Shown here: positions 24,515-32,654 of the stretch, one piece after another | Layout of the letters: each line of letters starts with the position of its first letter | Numbering within the stretch: the stretch's first letter is position 1 | Source: an uncultured Acetatifactor sp. | Lineage (GTDB): Bacteria > Bacillota > Clostridia > Lachnospirales > Lachnospiraceae | Length of the DNA stretch: 64,000 nucleotides | NCBI RefSeq assembly: GCF_910585425.1 | Contig: NZ_CAJUCP010000025.1 | Span: forward strand, 8,863-72,862 | Direction of reading: 5' to 3' | Position numbers and translations under genes: made by a program | Notes under the pieces: model-generated | What the model saw: the letters and a program-made list of their open reading frames with translations, nothing else | Databases searched by the model: none | What the model was told of the DNA's origin: nothing

Positions 24515-24547
24515 CCGCCTTACCGGCATATAAGGCGGACCTTTTTT
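24515..24547 (+). terminator. Hairpin with T-tract at the 3' side of the solo integrase
   Basis: CCGCCTTA (24515-24522) pairs with TAAGGCGG (24531-24538), followed by six T residues (24542-24547) on the plus strand. Its reverse complement resembles the hairpin at 25702-25742 on the other side of the integrase. Confidence 0.65.
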
Positions 24548-25575
24548 CAATCGATACCGTCGATGCAGTCTTTCTTCTGGCGCATGGAAGTGTGTACGTA
24601 GAAATCCATGGTAGTCCGTATCGACGCGTGGCCCAGGATGGCGGACACGGTCTTGCAGTCTACCCCGTTCTCCAGACATGCCGTGGCGAAACCGTGGCGC
24701 ATGGCGTGGAAATTGCAGTCCTCCATTTCGCAGCGCTTCAGGATCGTCTTGAAGCGTTTCTGGACATTCCGCGGTTCCGTGCAGGTGCTCCGCCCGGTCA
24801 GCACATAGAGGTCATCCCCTTTGCGCAGCCGCTTCAGGGCGTTTATCAGGTATCCGGGAATGGGGATTTCCCGGGAGGATGTGTGGGATTTGGGCGTCCT
24901 GATATAGAGGATGGTCCTTGGCTGCCCTGCGGAGGTGTCCGGATTCGGAATCCTCGATACTGTACGCTTGATATTGAAAGTACATGCTTCAAAGTCGATA
25001 TCGCCCCACTTCAGGCCGCACAGCTCTCCTATGCGTATCCCTGTGCCCCGGCACAGCAGGATGGCCAGGGGGAAAATCGTCCTCTTCCGCAGCAGATATT
25101 CCTTCATCTTGGCGCTGTCCTGTATGGCCAGCACCCTGGATTCCGTCCTGCGGCAGCTTGCGTGGCAATACTCCAGAATCTCGCGGCCTATCAGCCCGCT
25201 GCGGATCCCGTATTTTATGATGAACTTGAATACCACAAGGATGGACCTGGTGGTGGTGTCCGCAAGCTCCTTCTCCTGTATCTTCTGGACAAAGGCCATG
25301 ACCGCCTCCCCGTCCAGTTCCGCCAGGGGCACATCCCCCGCCAGGGGCAGGATATGCACCTTTACGCAATAGCTGTAGGTGGAAAAAGTGCTTTTCTTCA
25401 CCGCCTCCTGCCGATCCTGCAGCCAGCCGGCGCTCAAGTCCTTCAATGTGCCGCAGGGCATGGCCGTCTCCCCTTCCCGGGGCTGCCCCTGGGCCGGATG
25501 GGGCTGCTCCGTTTCTTCCAATACCGTTTTCCGCCTCTGGTTCAGTTCGCTGTCTCTGGATGCCGTCTCATTCAT
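24547..25575 (-). CDS. Solo tyrosine recombinase
   Basis: The 342-residue protein has a SAM-like N-terminal domain (residues ~50-140; KSTFSTYSYCVKVHILPLAG) and a catalytic domain with Arg in GTGIRIGELCGLKWGDID, HAMRHGFATACLE, LGHASIRTTMDFYVH and the Tyr in that last block. AAGGAGGTACAAAAG precedes the ATG. No excisionase, relaxase or cargo accompanies it. Two similar hairpins in opposite orientation flank the gene. It may be a minimal integrase-only element or a DNA-inversion recombinase. Confidence 0.9.
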   Translation of the reverse strand: MNETASRDSELNQRRKTVLEETEQPHPAQGQPREGETAMPCGTLKDLSAGWLQDRQEAVKKSTFSTYSYCVKVHILPLAGDVPLAELDGEAVMAFVQKIQEKELADTTTRSILVVFKFIIKYGIRSGLIGREILEYCHASCRRTESRVLAIQDSAKMKEYLLRKRTIFPLAILLCRGTGIRIGELCGLKWGDIDFEACTFNIKRTVSRIPNPDTSAGQPRTILYIRTPKSHTSSREIPIPGYLINALKRLRKGDDLYVLTGRSTCTEPRNVQKRFKTILKRCEMEDCNFHAMRHGFATACLENGVDCKTVSAILGHASIRTTMDFYVHTSMRQKKDCIDGID

Positions 25576-25701
25576 CTTTTGTACCTCCTTGGAGTGTTAT
25601 GTTTCATCCATAAACATACAGGAGTATCCCGAACCATGGTCATTTTTTCTGAAAATATGGAATTTCGGAGCGGAAAATCACCAAAAACCGTCAAAACGTA
25701 T

Positions 25702-25742
25702 AAAAAAAGTTCGCCTTACTTGCCGGTAAGGCGAACTTTTTT
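25702..25742. terminator. Bidirectional terminator between trmL and the solo integrase
   Basis: GTTCGCCTTAC (25709-25719) and GTAAGGCGAAC (25726-25736) form a perfect 11-bp stem, with seven A residues before and six T residues after it. It can stop transcription on either strand and ends the trmL transcript. Confidence 0.88.
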
Positions 25743-25756
25743 GTCCGGATCCCCTC

Positions 25757-26248
25757 TCATCTCCATTCCAGCCGATGCAGCTCCCCCTCCTGCTGCATGC
25801 CCCCGAAGCCGTTCTGCCGCAGCGCCTCGTACAGTACGATGGCCACAGAGTTGGACAGGTTCAGGGAGCGGATGGCGGGAAGCATGGGGATGCGGATACA
25901 GCTATCCTCGCGCTCCACCAGAATCTCCTCCGGAATGCCCGCGCTCTCTTTGCCGAACATGATGTAGTCATCCGGTCCGTAGGACACCTCCGTGTAAGCG
26001 TGCCTGGCCTTGGTGGTGGCCATCCAGATCTTCGCGCCGGGATGAAGCTCGGTGAATGTTTCGAAATTCATGTACCTGTGGACCTCCAACTGATGCCAGT
26101 AGTCCATTCCGGCCCGGCGGATAGACTTTTCGTCCAGCCGGAAGCCCAGCGGCTCTATCAAATGCAGGGGCGTGCCTGTAGCCACACAGGTACGCCCTAT
26201 ATTTCCCGTATTCCCCGGTATCTCCGGCTGATGCAGTACGATATGCAT
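25757..26248 (-). CDS. trmL: tRNA (cytidine(34)-2'-O)-methyltransferase
   Basis: The 163-residue SPOUT enzyme shows the TrmL pattern: MHIVLHQPEIPGNTGNIGRT at the start, LIEPLGFRLDEKSIRRAGMDYW, FGKESAGIPEEIL, and the knot block IRIPMLPAIRSLNLSNSVAI. It methylates the ribose of the wobble base in tRNA-Leu isoacceptors using SAM. AGGAGGG precedes the ATG. It is the last gene before a strong terminator. Length and motifs are normal for the family. Confidence 0.93.
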   Translation of the reverse strand: MHIVLHQPEIPGNTGNIGRTCVATGTPLHLIEPLGFRLDEKSIRRAGMDYWHQLEVHRYMNFETFTELHPGAKIWMATTKARHAYTEVSYGPDDYIMFGKESAGIPEEILVEREDSCIRIPMLPAIRSLNLSNSVAIVLYEALRQNGFGGMQQEGELHRLEWR

Positions 26249-26312
26249 CTGTCCATTCCCTCCTGTGTCAATCTATGCCTGCCGGCCAGTACCCCGGTGT
26301 AGGCGGACGCGC

Positions 26313-27158
26313 TCAGGGGCATACGCCAAAGCCGCCTAAAAGCGCCGCGGCCTGCTCCGATGTGGCCTCCGCATATGTGATGGTGATGATCAGCGCCCTG
26401 TCGCCCGATACCCGGAAATAGTAGTCCTGAAAGTATTCGCCGCCGCTGTCCACCCTGGTGTTCACCACCGCAAAGGTCTCCCCCGCGATCTCCGCGGTGC
26501 CGCTGTCTTCCAGTATCTCATAGACCGGATCCTGCATCATCCTCAGGTGCAGCAGCGCGGCCTTTTTGTAGTCCTCCGTGTCCATGCCCCTCACCATGAG
26601 CTTCTCTACGGTCACAGCCACATTGGCGTCCCCCTCGGCATTCGTGCCCAGCATTTCATACAGGGACGTCATTTCCAGGTATTCCCGCTGCTTCTCGCTG
26701 TAGTTCTCGGAGATGATGTCCTCTCCAATCCCCATCAGGGCCTCCATCCCCTCGTCGCTGAGCATGAAGACGCCCTCCGGGGCCGTGAAGCGCAGGTTCC
26801 AGTATTCGCTCTCCCATCCGTTGTCCGTGGTGACGCCCTTCACATAGGAGCTGTCCGCCTCGCCGCTTTCGTCATCGCCGCTCTCCACGGCGCTTCCCGT
26901 CTGACGACCCTCTTCGGAGTCCTCCTCGCTTTCCCCGCCATGGACGACCAACACCTGCTTATCGTTATCCCGTTTCTCTTTCAACTTTGTTGCGCCTTCT
27001 TCCGGCCGGCTCTCTGTCTCCGGAGAAGGGCTTTCCGCAGCGCTGTCCCTGTTCCCGCTTCGGGCAATCTGTTCCAGGATTTCCATGGGCATCGGGACGG
27101 TGCAGCCGGACAAAAGCAACGCAATGGCGATCACCGCAATGCCGATCCTCTTCTTCAT
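26313..27158 (-). CDS. Putative lipoprotein of unknown function
   Basis: The 281-residue product has a lipoprotein signal peptide with lipobox LLSGC (Cys at ~19), then a Ser/Glu-rich spacer to ~105, and a globular domain (ESEYWNLRFTAPEGVFMLS, ...YFQDYYFRVSGDRALIIT). The domain resembles small extracytoplasmic proteins with a photosystem-like alpha/beta fold, but I cannot name the family. AAGGAGGAG precedes the ATG. It lies 12 bp downstream of the aminotransferase gene, probably in one transcript. Confidence 0.72.
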   Translation of the reverse strand: MKKRIGIAVIAIALLLSGCTVPMPMEILEQIARSGNRDSAAESPSPETESRPEEGATKLKEKRDNDKQVLVVHGGESEEDSEEGRQTGSAVESGDDESGEADSSYVKGVTTDNGWESEYWNLRFTAPEGVFMLSDEGMEALMGIGEDIISENYSEKQREYLEMTSLYEMLGTNAEGDANVAVTVEKLMVRGMDTEDYKKAALLHLRMMQDPVYEILEDSGTAEIAGETFAVVNTRVDSGGEYFQDYYFRVSGDRALIITITYAEATSEQAAALLGGFGVCP

Positions 27159-27170
27159 AGCCGCTCCTCC

Positions 27171-28352
27171 TTATCTGTCTCCGCGCTCCCCGCGCAGCTT
27201 CTCCAGGAAATGTCCGAGCCTCTCCATGGCAGTCCGCAGGTTCTCCAGGGATGCGGCGTAGGAGATGCGCAGATACCCCTCCCCGCAGTCGCCGAAGGCA
27301 GTCCCCGGCACCACGGCCACGCCCTCCTCCTTCAGGAACCGCATGGCGAAGTCGTCGCTGCTCATGCCGAACTCCCTGATGCAGGGGAAGATGTAGAAGG
27401 CCCCGTAGGGCTCGAAGCAGGGCAGCCCCATCTCCCGGAAGGCATGCACCAGGAAGCGCCGTCTCTGGTTGTAGGCCGTGCACATCTCGGCCACGTCTCT
27501 GTCGCCGTTCCTCAGGGCCTCCACAGCCGCGTACTGGCTGGTGGTGGGCGCGCACATGATGGCGTACTGGTGGATTTTGGTCATCTGCTCTATGATGGCC
27601 TGCGGCCCGCAGGCGTAGCCCAGCCGCCAGCCGGTCATGGCGAAGGCCTTGGAGAAGCCGTTGATCAGTATGGTGCGCTCCTTCATGCCCGGCAGTTGGG
27701 CGATGGAGACATGCTTCTCCTTGTAGGAAAGCTCCGCGTAGATCTCATCGGACATGACATAGATGTCATGTTTCAGGATGACCTCCGCGATGGCCTCCAG
27801 ATCCTTCCTCTCCATGATAGCCCCGGTGGGATTGTTGGGGAAGGGCAGCACCAGAATCTTGGTCCTGTCGGTGATGGCCTCCTCCAGCTCCGCGGCGGTG
27901 AGCCTGAACTCGTTCTCCTCCTTCAGGTCGATGATCACGGGCTTTGCTCCGGCCATCACGGCACAGGGCTCGTAGGACACGAAGCTGGGCTGCGGGATCA
28001 GCACCTCGTCCCCGGGATTGATCATGGCCCGGAAGCCGATGTCGATGGCTTCGGATCCGCCCACGGTAATCAGGATCTCCTCCATGGGATGCTCATAGCG
28101 GATTCCCTGCTTCCTGTACAGATATTCCGCAATCTCCTCCCGCAGCTCCTTCAGGCCTGCGTTGGAGGTATAGAAAGTCTTCCCCTTCTCCAGGGAATAG
28201 ATGCCCTCGTCCCGGATGTGCCAGGGAGTGTCGAAGTCGGGCTCGCCTACCCCCAGGGAAATGGTATCCTTCATCTCCTGGGCGATGTCGAAGAATTTCC
28301 GGATGCCCGACGGCTTGATTTCTACGATTCTGTCTGCTAACGGATTTCTCAT
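27171..28352 (-). CDS. PLP-dependent aminotransferase (class I/II)
   Basis: The 393-residue enzyme has the fold-type I signature: LGVGEPDFDTPWHI, TVGGSEAIDIGFRAM, PFPNNPTGAI, SDEIYAELSY, the PLP-lysine in GFSKAFAMTGWRLGY (~235), and RISYA near the end. It is closest in pattern to PatA/YugH-like aspartate or aromatic aminotransferases. Its ATG overlaps the stop of the Lrp-type gene (ATGA), the same pairing as yugG-yugH in Bacillus. The true substrate is uncertain. Confidence 0.9.
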   Translation of the reverse strand: MRNPLADRIVEIKPSGIRKFFDIAQEMKDTISLGVGEPDFDTPWHIRDEGIYSLEKGKTFYTSNAGLKELREEIAEYLYRKQGIRYEHPMEEILITVGGSEAIDIGFRAMINPGDEVLIPQPSFVSYEPCAVMAGAKPVIIDLKEENEFRLTAAELEEAITDRTKILVLPFPNNPTGAIMERKDLEAIAEVILKHDIYVMSDEIYAELSYKEKHVSIAQLPGMKERTILINGFSKAFAMTGWRLGYACGPQAIIEQMTKIHQYAIMCAPTTSQYAAVEALRNGDRDVAEMCTAYNQRRRFLVHAFREMGLPCFEPYGAFYIFPCIREFGMSSDDFAMRFLKEEGVAVVPGTAFGDCGEGYLRISYAASLENLRTAMERLGHFLEKLRGERGDR

Positions 28353-28831
28353 GGGGTGATCATCTGCCTTTCGTCTTCTTTTTTCCTGGAAAGCACCGTG
28401 CCGTGGTCCTTGTATTTCTTCAGGATGAAATGCGTGGCCGTGCTGATGACGGACTCCAGGGCGGAGAGCTTTTCCGACACGAAGGAGGACACCTCCCGCA
28501 GGGTCTTCCCCTCCAGGATGATCATCAGGTCGTAGCCCCCGGACATCAGGTACACGCTCTGGACTTCCGGGTACTGGTAGATGCGCTCCGCGATGCTGTC
28601 GAAGCCCTGTCCTCTCTGGGGCGTCACCCGCACCTCGATCAGCGCGGACACCTTCTCCCGGGAAGTCTTCTCCCAGTCGATCATGGTGTGGTATCCGCAG
28701 ATGATGCCCTCCTGTTCCAGGGTGGACAGCTCGCTTACCACTTCCGCCTCCCCGGCCCCCAGGAGCACTGCCAGCTCCCCTAAGTCGATCCGGCTGTTCT
28801 TCTCAATCAATGCCAACAATTCTTCTCTCAT
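28349..28831 (-). CDS. Lrp/AsnC family transcriptional regulator
   Basis: The 160-residue protein starts at ATG 28831 (AGGA upstream). An N-terminal HTH (MREELLALIEKNSRIDLGEL, GEAEVVSELSTLEQEGII) precedes an RAM ligand domain (ALIEVRVTPQRGQGFDSIAE, YLMSGGYDLMIILEG). The frame continues upstream to 29647, but that part is antisense-type low-complexity sequence without start signals. Coupled to the aminotransferase by a four-base overlap, it probably senses an amino acid and regulates that gene. Confidence 0.88.
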   Translation of the reverse strand: MREELLALIEKNSRIDLGELAVLLGAGEAEVVSELSTLEQEGIICGYHTMIDWEKTSREKVSALIEVRVTPQRGQGFDSIAERIYQYPEVQSVYLMSGGYDLMIILEGKTLREVSSFVSEKLSALESVISTATHFILKKYKDHGTVLSRKKEDERQMITP

Positions 28832-28857
28832 TTCCTGTCCCTCTCTTTTCCAATTTT

Positions 28858-29955
28858 TCACCCGGGTTCCGGCATCTGATATACGGCGTCCCTCCGGGGT
28901 CTGTCCAGGTAGCGGATTTCCTCCCCGCATCTCAGTATCCGGCTTCTGCCCCCGGTCAGCTTCCCGATCACTGTGGCCGGGATATGGGCCGCCTCCAGCG
29001 CCGCCGCAAGCCCATGCCCGTCCCGGGCCGTCATGACCAGGCACCCGCCGCAGAGCAGCTCGTAGGGGTTCGCCCCGCAGCACTCGCATACCTCCACGGT
29101 CTCCTGGCGCAGGGGAATGCCGCGCAGATCCGCCTCCAGCCCCAGGCCAGCGCCCTCCGCCAACTCCCAGAGGGCTCCCAGTATGCCGCCCTCCGAGGCA
29201 TCGTGCATGGCGCAGACGCCGTGCTCCCTCGCCATCCGGGCCTCCGGCAGCACGGACAGATACCGCCCGAAGCCCGCCGCTTCCTCCACCAGCCAGGCGG
29301 GATAGCGCGCCAGCAGCTTCTCCCGGAAGCGCCGCGCCAGCAGGGCGGTGCCCTGGAGGCCGATCCATTTGCTCAGGACGATGTCCTGTCCCGGGGCAGC
29401 GGCTCCCGGCCCGTGGCCCTCTCCCCGGGCTGCCGCGCCGTATCCCGTCACCACCGCCAGCGGCCCGGCTGCCGCCGCTGTCACCCTTGTCTGGCCTCCG
29501 ATTATTTCCATATGTAATTCCGCGCATTTCTCCTGCGCCTGAACCATGAGCGCCCGGACCTGGGGCTCCTCCACGGTCTCCGGCAGGAGCAATGCCACCG
29601 TCGCTGCCACCGGCTCCGCGCCGCCTGCCGCCAGGTTGTTGGCGCATTTCACAATCAAATCTGCCATGGACATGGCCGCTTCTTCGTGTCGGGGCCCGCG
29701 GGGCTCTTCGCCGGGCTGCTTCTCTCCCTGGGTCGCGTCTCCCGCCCGCCTTCCGGCCCGGGAAGCGGCAGATGTCCGGTCCAGGGCCACCACAGCCTCC
29801 TGCACGCAGACAGCCACGGCAACCTCCGGCCGGAATGAGAAGATGGCGCAGTCTTCTCCAAATCCTGCGCCATTCAACACTTCCTCTCTATTTCTCCGGA
29901 TCTGTCCGAAGACAGAACGCTTCATGGCATTTACCGGCAGTTTTCCTGTCTTCAT
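28858..29955 (-). CDS. AIR synthase-related (HypE/ThiL-like) protein
   Basis: I start the protein at ATG 29955 (MKTGKLPVNAMKRSVFGQI), the usual N-terminus of this clostridial family, with CGGAG upstream. An ATG at 30009 overlapping the vanW stop is possible. The 365 residues contain the N-terminal AIRS lobe (GAGFGEDCAIF; DLIVKCANNLAAGGAEP) and the C-terminal lobe (GGILGALWELAEGAGLG). The family binds ATP and makes acyl-phosphate intermediates. No hydrogenase, thiamine or purine genes lie nearby, so its substrate is unknown. A Gly/Ala/Arg-rich insert (~75-95) separates the first two motifs. Confidence 0.8.
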   Translation of the reverse strand: MKTGKLPVNAMKRSVFGQIRRNREEVLNGAGFGEDCAIFSFRPEVAVAVCVQEAVVALDRTSAASRAGRRAGDATQGEKQPGEEPRGPRHEEAAMSMADLIVKCANNLAAGGAEPVAATVALLLPETVEEPQVRALMVQAQEKCAELHMEIIGGQTRVTAAAAGPLAVVTGYGAAARGEGHGPGAAAPGQDIVLSKWIGLQGTALLARRFREKLLARYPAWLVEEAAGFGRYLSVLPEARMAREHGVCAMHDASEGGILGALWELAEGAGLGLEADLRGIPLRQETVEVCECCGANPYELLCGGCLVMTARDGHGLAAALEAAHIPATVIGKLTGGRSRILRCGEEIRYLDRPRRDAVYQMPEPG

Positions 29956-30005
29956 CCCAATGCTCCGCGCCGTCTCATGTCCGCCCGGATCGGGGCCCGG
30001 GAAGC

Positions 30006-31484
30006 TCATTGCGCCCCTTCCGCGGCTGGATCTGCCGGCGGAGGCGGCACGAGGATCGCCAATACATTTCCTACATGCTCTATGCTTCCTGTGCCGATGG
30101 CCGCCATGATTTCCTCATAGGCTACGGGGTCTTCCGTGGAGACTCCCACCACGGCGCCCCTGGGCACCATACGATAGCTGCTGCTGTTTATCTTCTCCCG
30201 GCTGGTCTCCTGCCCGTTCTCCGTGACAATCTTCCACAGTTCCGCCCGGTATCCTACATGGAGATTATTGTCCACCGCGATATAGCCCAGGGGCAGCGCG
30301 GGGTCTGCGGTGATCAGGTCCGCGGGAGGGTTGATGACCTCCAGCACCTGGCTCTCATAGCGGACTTCCCGGCCGGGATCCCTGTACTCCTCCCCATAGA
30401 TGGTGAAGGTCAACTGTTTTCCCTCGGTGCGCCCCTCGATGTAGATCGGGCAGTCCAGATTGTTCTTGAACCGGAAATCCTTGTCCGCGCTCTCCGCAAT
30501 GGCCGCGTCCGCGGAAGGGTCCACATAGGTCACGATCATGGAGTGGTTCGACCGCTCGGTGACCTCCAGCTCCGACAGCAGGACGGTATTGTACAGCGTG
30601 GTGGATACCTGGCAGATGCCGCCTCCCATGCTGTCCACCACCTGGTTGTTCATGAAGGATCCCGCCATATAGTATCCGTTCTCCGCGGTGAAGGGCGTCA
30701 CGCAGTCCAGCATGGAGAACTCGTCCCCGGGATACAGGACCGTGCCATTGATCAGGTTGCAGCCGTTGGAGATGTTCTCGCTCCGGTTGAAGTTGGAGGA
30801 GCCGTAGGAGGTAGTGAACGTGCCCAGCACGTCCTTCACCCTGGCAAGCTCCTCGGCGCTGCCCCTGGGCTGGGTCACCTCCACCACCAGAGGGATGCTA
30901 CAGGGCTGGCAGTCCCATCCGCCGGACAAAAGCTCATGCACCTTGTCGAAGGAGGCCTCCACATTCAGGGCGTACCCGGTGTCTCCGCCCACCACCCGGA
31001 ACTGTCCGTCCTCCCGGACCAGAGTGGCGTCCACCGCCTTCTGATCGTACTTGGCGCACTCCTCGATCAGGATGTCCGTAAGCCCCTGGAAATCAAAGGA
31101 CAGCTCCAGCGGGTAGACCAGGTTCTCCCGCTCCAGGTCCTTGAGTATCTTGTATCGCTCTATCACGTTCCCGTGGATCCCCACCTCCAGGGCCTCGGTG
31201 ATGACCTCCTGATTGGACCAGGAGATCCCCAGCTCCCCTGCGCTCACGGGCACTTCCCTGTCCTCCGCGTAGAGCAGCGTGATCTCCACCTCCCGCAGGG
31301 TCTCCACATAGGCCTCCACGGCCTGCGCCGCCTCCTGGGCGGTCATGCCGGAGAGATCCACCTCCCCCACGAAAATCCCGTTCTTGATGGCGTCTCCCTC
31401 CTTTGCCGCCGCGGTCATGCCCCACAGCAGCACACTGGCCAGGAGACAGGCCAGAAAGCAGCCTTTCCTTATCCATTTTCCCAT
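30006..31484 (-). CDS. VanW family protein with peptidoglycan-binding-like repeats
   Basis: The 492-residue protein has an N-terminal membrane helix or signal peptide (CFLACLLASVLLWGM), PG_binding_4-type domains (~40-230; LSGMTAQEAAQAVEAYVE), a VanW domain (~245-385; FSMLDCVTPFTAENGYYMAG, GGGICQVSTTLYNTVL, SMIVTYVDPSADAAI) and a G5-like tail. ATG 31484 is chosen for its AGAGG spacing. VanW proteins accompany some glycopeptide-resistance operons but occur widely in Clostridia without them. An envelope role is inferred. The AIR-synthase-like gene follows closely. Confidence 0.88.
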   Translation of the reverse strand: MGKWIRKGCFLACLLASVLLWGMTAAAKEGDAIKNGIFVGEVDLSGMTAQEAAQAVEAYVETLREVEITLLYAEDREVPVSAGELGISWSNQEVITEALEVGIHGNVIERYKILKDLERENLVYPLELSFDFQGLTDILIEECAKYDQKAVDATLVREDGQFRVVGGDTGYALNVEASFDKVHELLSGGWDCQPCSIPLVVEVTQPRGSAEELARVKDVLGTFTTSYGSSNFNRSENISNGCNLINGTVLYPGDEFSMLDCVTPFTAENGYYMAGSFMNNQVVDSMGGGICQVSTTLYNTVLLSELEVTERSNHSMIVTYVDPSADAAIAESADKDFRFKNNLDCPIYIEGRTEGKQLTFTIYGEEYRDPGREVRYESQVLEVINPPADLITADPALPLGYIAVDNNLHVGYRAELWKIVTENGQETSREKINSSSYRMVPRGAVVGVSTEDPVAYEEIMAAIGTGSIEHVGNVLAILVPPPPADPAAEGAQ

Positions 31485-31515
31485 AGTCTGCATCCTCTCT
31501 GATTCTGTTGTTGAA

Positions 31516-31623
31516 TTAATAGATAAAATATGTTACAGTGGAGGCAACCATCGCTATCACCAGCAAAATGACGATGACCGCGGAGATGCGCTGCGTCCTT
31601 TTTTTGTTGTTCATATTGAACAT
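31516..31623 (-). CDS. Prli42-like single-helix micro-protein (35 aa)
   Basis: ATG 31623 follows AGGAG at six bases. The product is MFNMNNKKRTQRISAVI and a hydrophobic helix ending TVTYFIY: a short basic N-terminus and one C-terminal membrane helix. This matches the layout of Prli42-type stressosome-associated micro-proteins of Firmicutes. It lies upstream of vanW in the same direction (32-bp gap) and could be co-transcribed. The family assignment is by shape and the NKKRTQR-type start only. Confidence 0.6.
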   Translation of the reverse strand: MFNMNNKKRTQRISAVIVILLVIAMVASTVTYFIY

Positions 31624-31692
31624 GGCGGCTCCTGTCTGCCCTCCGGATGCCCTGACGTCCCTGCGGCACCTCTGTGGCGAATACTATCGGGA

Positions 31693-31708
31693 ACTGTCTG
31701 CAGACAGT
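31693..31708. promoter_or_regulatory. Perfect 16-bp palindrome between divergent genes
   Basis: ACTGTCTGCAGACAGT at 31693-31708 lies between the leftward micro-protein/vanW genes and the rightward gene at 31729, 21 bases ahead of the latter. It may be an operator or a short RNA hairpin. Confidence 0.4.
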
Positions 31709-31728
31709 CCCTTATGAAAGGATTATAT

Positions 31729-32358
31729 ATGAATATCGGTTTTTTGGCAAGTTTTATTACCTTTTCCCTGTTGGTTTCTTATAATATAAAAAAACAGGCC
31801 CGCAGGGGCCGTCGCAATGAGAAGAATTTCTGGGCCAGGGAGGCCCAGGCCAATTCCGTCCGGCGCAAGCCGCTGGACGGGCTGAACTATGTCAAGATCC
31901 CCCTGGAGCGCTTCCCCACCCATGTGCTGAATGAGAATCCGGAGGTGCTGGAGTGCATCGGCATCATGGAATCCCTCACCCCCCTGAAGATCGTCAATCT
32001 CACAGGCTGGACCAACACGGAGCTGAAGCTGGAATACGGCGCCGCCAACATCACGGCCCTGTCGGAGTACGACCAGAACTATACCCTGCTGGCCCGCACC
32101 CTGCAGAAGTGGGCGGACGCGTTGCTGGAGGCGGGTCATGACGACGAAGCCGTCGTCCTCATGGACTTCGCTGTCAGCACCCATACGGACATCAGCCGCA
32201 CCTACTGTCAGCTTGCGGATTACTGGGCCGCCCGGGGCAGAGGGGACAAAATCGAAGAGATGATGCGCATCGCGGAGGGGCTGCGCTCCGCCAACAAGGG
32301 CGCTATCCTGCGCCACCTGAAGCAGAGCCTGGACGGCATTGTGGGCGTATTGTGGTGA
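31729..32358 (+). CDS. Membrane-anchored protein with TPR-like helices
   Basis: ATG 31729 is preferred (AAAGGA six bases upstream) over ATG 31714. The 209-residue protein has an N-terminal membrane helix (MNIGFLASFITFSLLVSY) and a basic linker, then helical pairs such as LLARTLQKWADALLEAGHDD and CQLADYWAARGRGDKIEEMM that look like tetratricopeptide repeats. LTPLKIVNLTGWTNTELKLE precedes them. Such proteins are common and uncharacterised in Lachnospiraceae. A scaffold role near the membrane is inference. Confidence 0.7.
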   Translation: MNIGFLASFITFSLLVSYNIKKQARRGRRNEKNFWAREAQANSVRRKPLDGLNYVKIPLERFPTHVLNENPEVLECIGIMESLTPLKIVNLTGWTNTELKLEYGAANITALSEYDQNYTLLARTLQKWADALLEAGHDDEAVVLMDFAVSTHTDISRTYCQLADYWAARGRGDKIEEMMRIAEGLRSANKGAILRHLKQSLDGIVGVLW

Positions 32359-32423
32359 TGCCGGAAGCTTACTTCGGCGCTGTCCGCCGCTGTCTGCGTC
32401 TGCTATGCCTCGCCGTCTTCTAT

Positions 32424-32609
32424 CCGCTGTTCATCGCTGTCTTCTGTCCGCCGTCCATCGCTGTCTTCTGTCCGCTGTCCGTCGCTGTCTTCTTGCCGCC
32501 GTCCATCGCTGTCTTCTGTCCGCCGTCCATCGCTGTCTTCTGTCCGCTGTCCGCCGTTGTCTTCTTGCCGCCGTCCATCGCTGTCTTCTGTCCGCTGTCC
32601 GCCGCTGAC
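32424..32609. repeat. 24-bp tandem repeat (about 7.7 units) between convergent genes
   Basis: Units of 24 bp, consensus CCGCCGTCCATCG then CTGTCTTCTGT, run head to tail from 32424 to 32609, with alternating CCGCTG/CCGCCG and TTCTGT/TTCTTG variants. The length, a multiple of three, keeps several frames open but no start signal supports a gene. It fills most of the 296-bp gap between the TPR-like gene and the PepSY gene. Confidence 0.85.
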
Positions 32610-32654
32610 AGGCCGCAGCGGCTCGGCGCCCGGTCCGAACTGCCGGGGCGGGCC

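Noticed and set aside
28831..29647. N-terminal extension of the Lrp-type regulator
   Set aside because: The extra ~270 residues are Gly/Arg/Ala-rich out-of-frame translation of the AIR-synthase-like gene. The HTH start at 28831 is complete.
32424..32609. Possible CRISPR array
   Set aside because: Units are contiguous 24-bp repeats with no spacers between them, and no cas genes are in the window.
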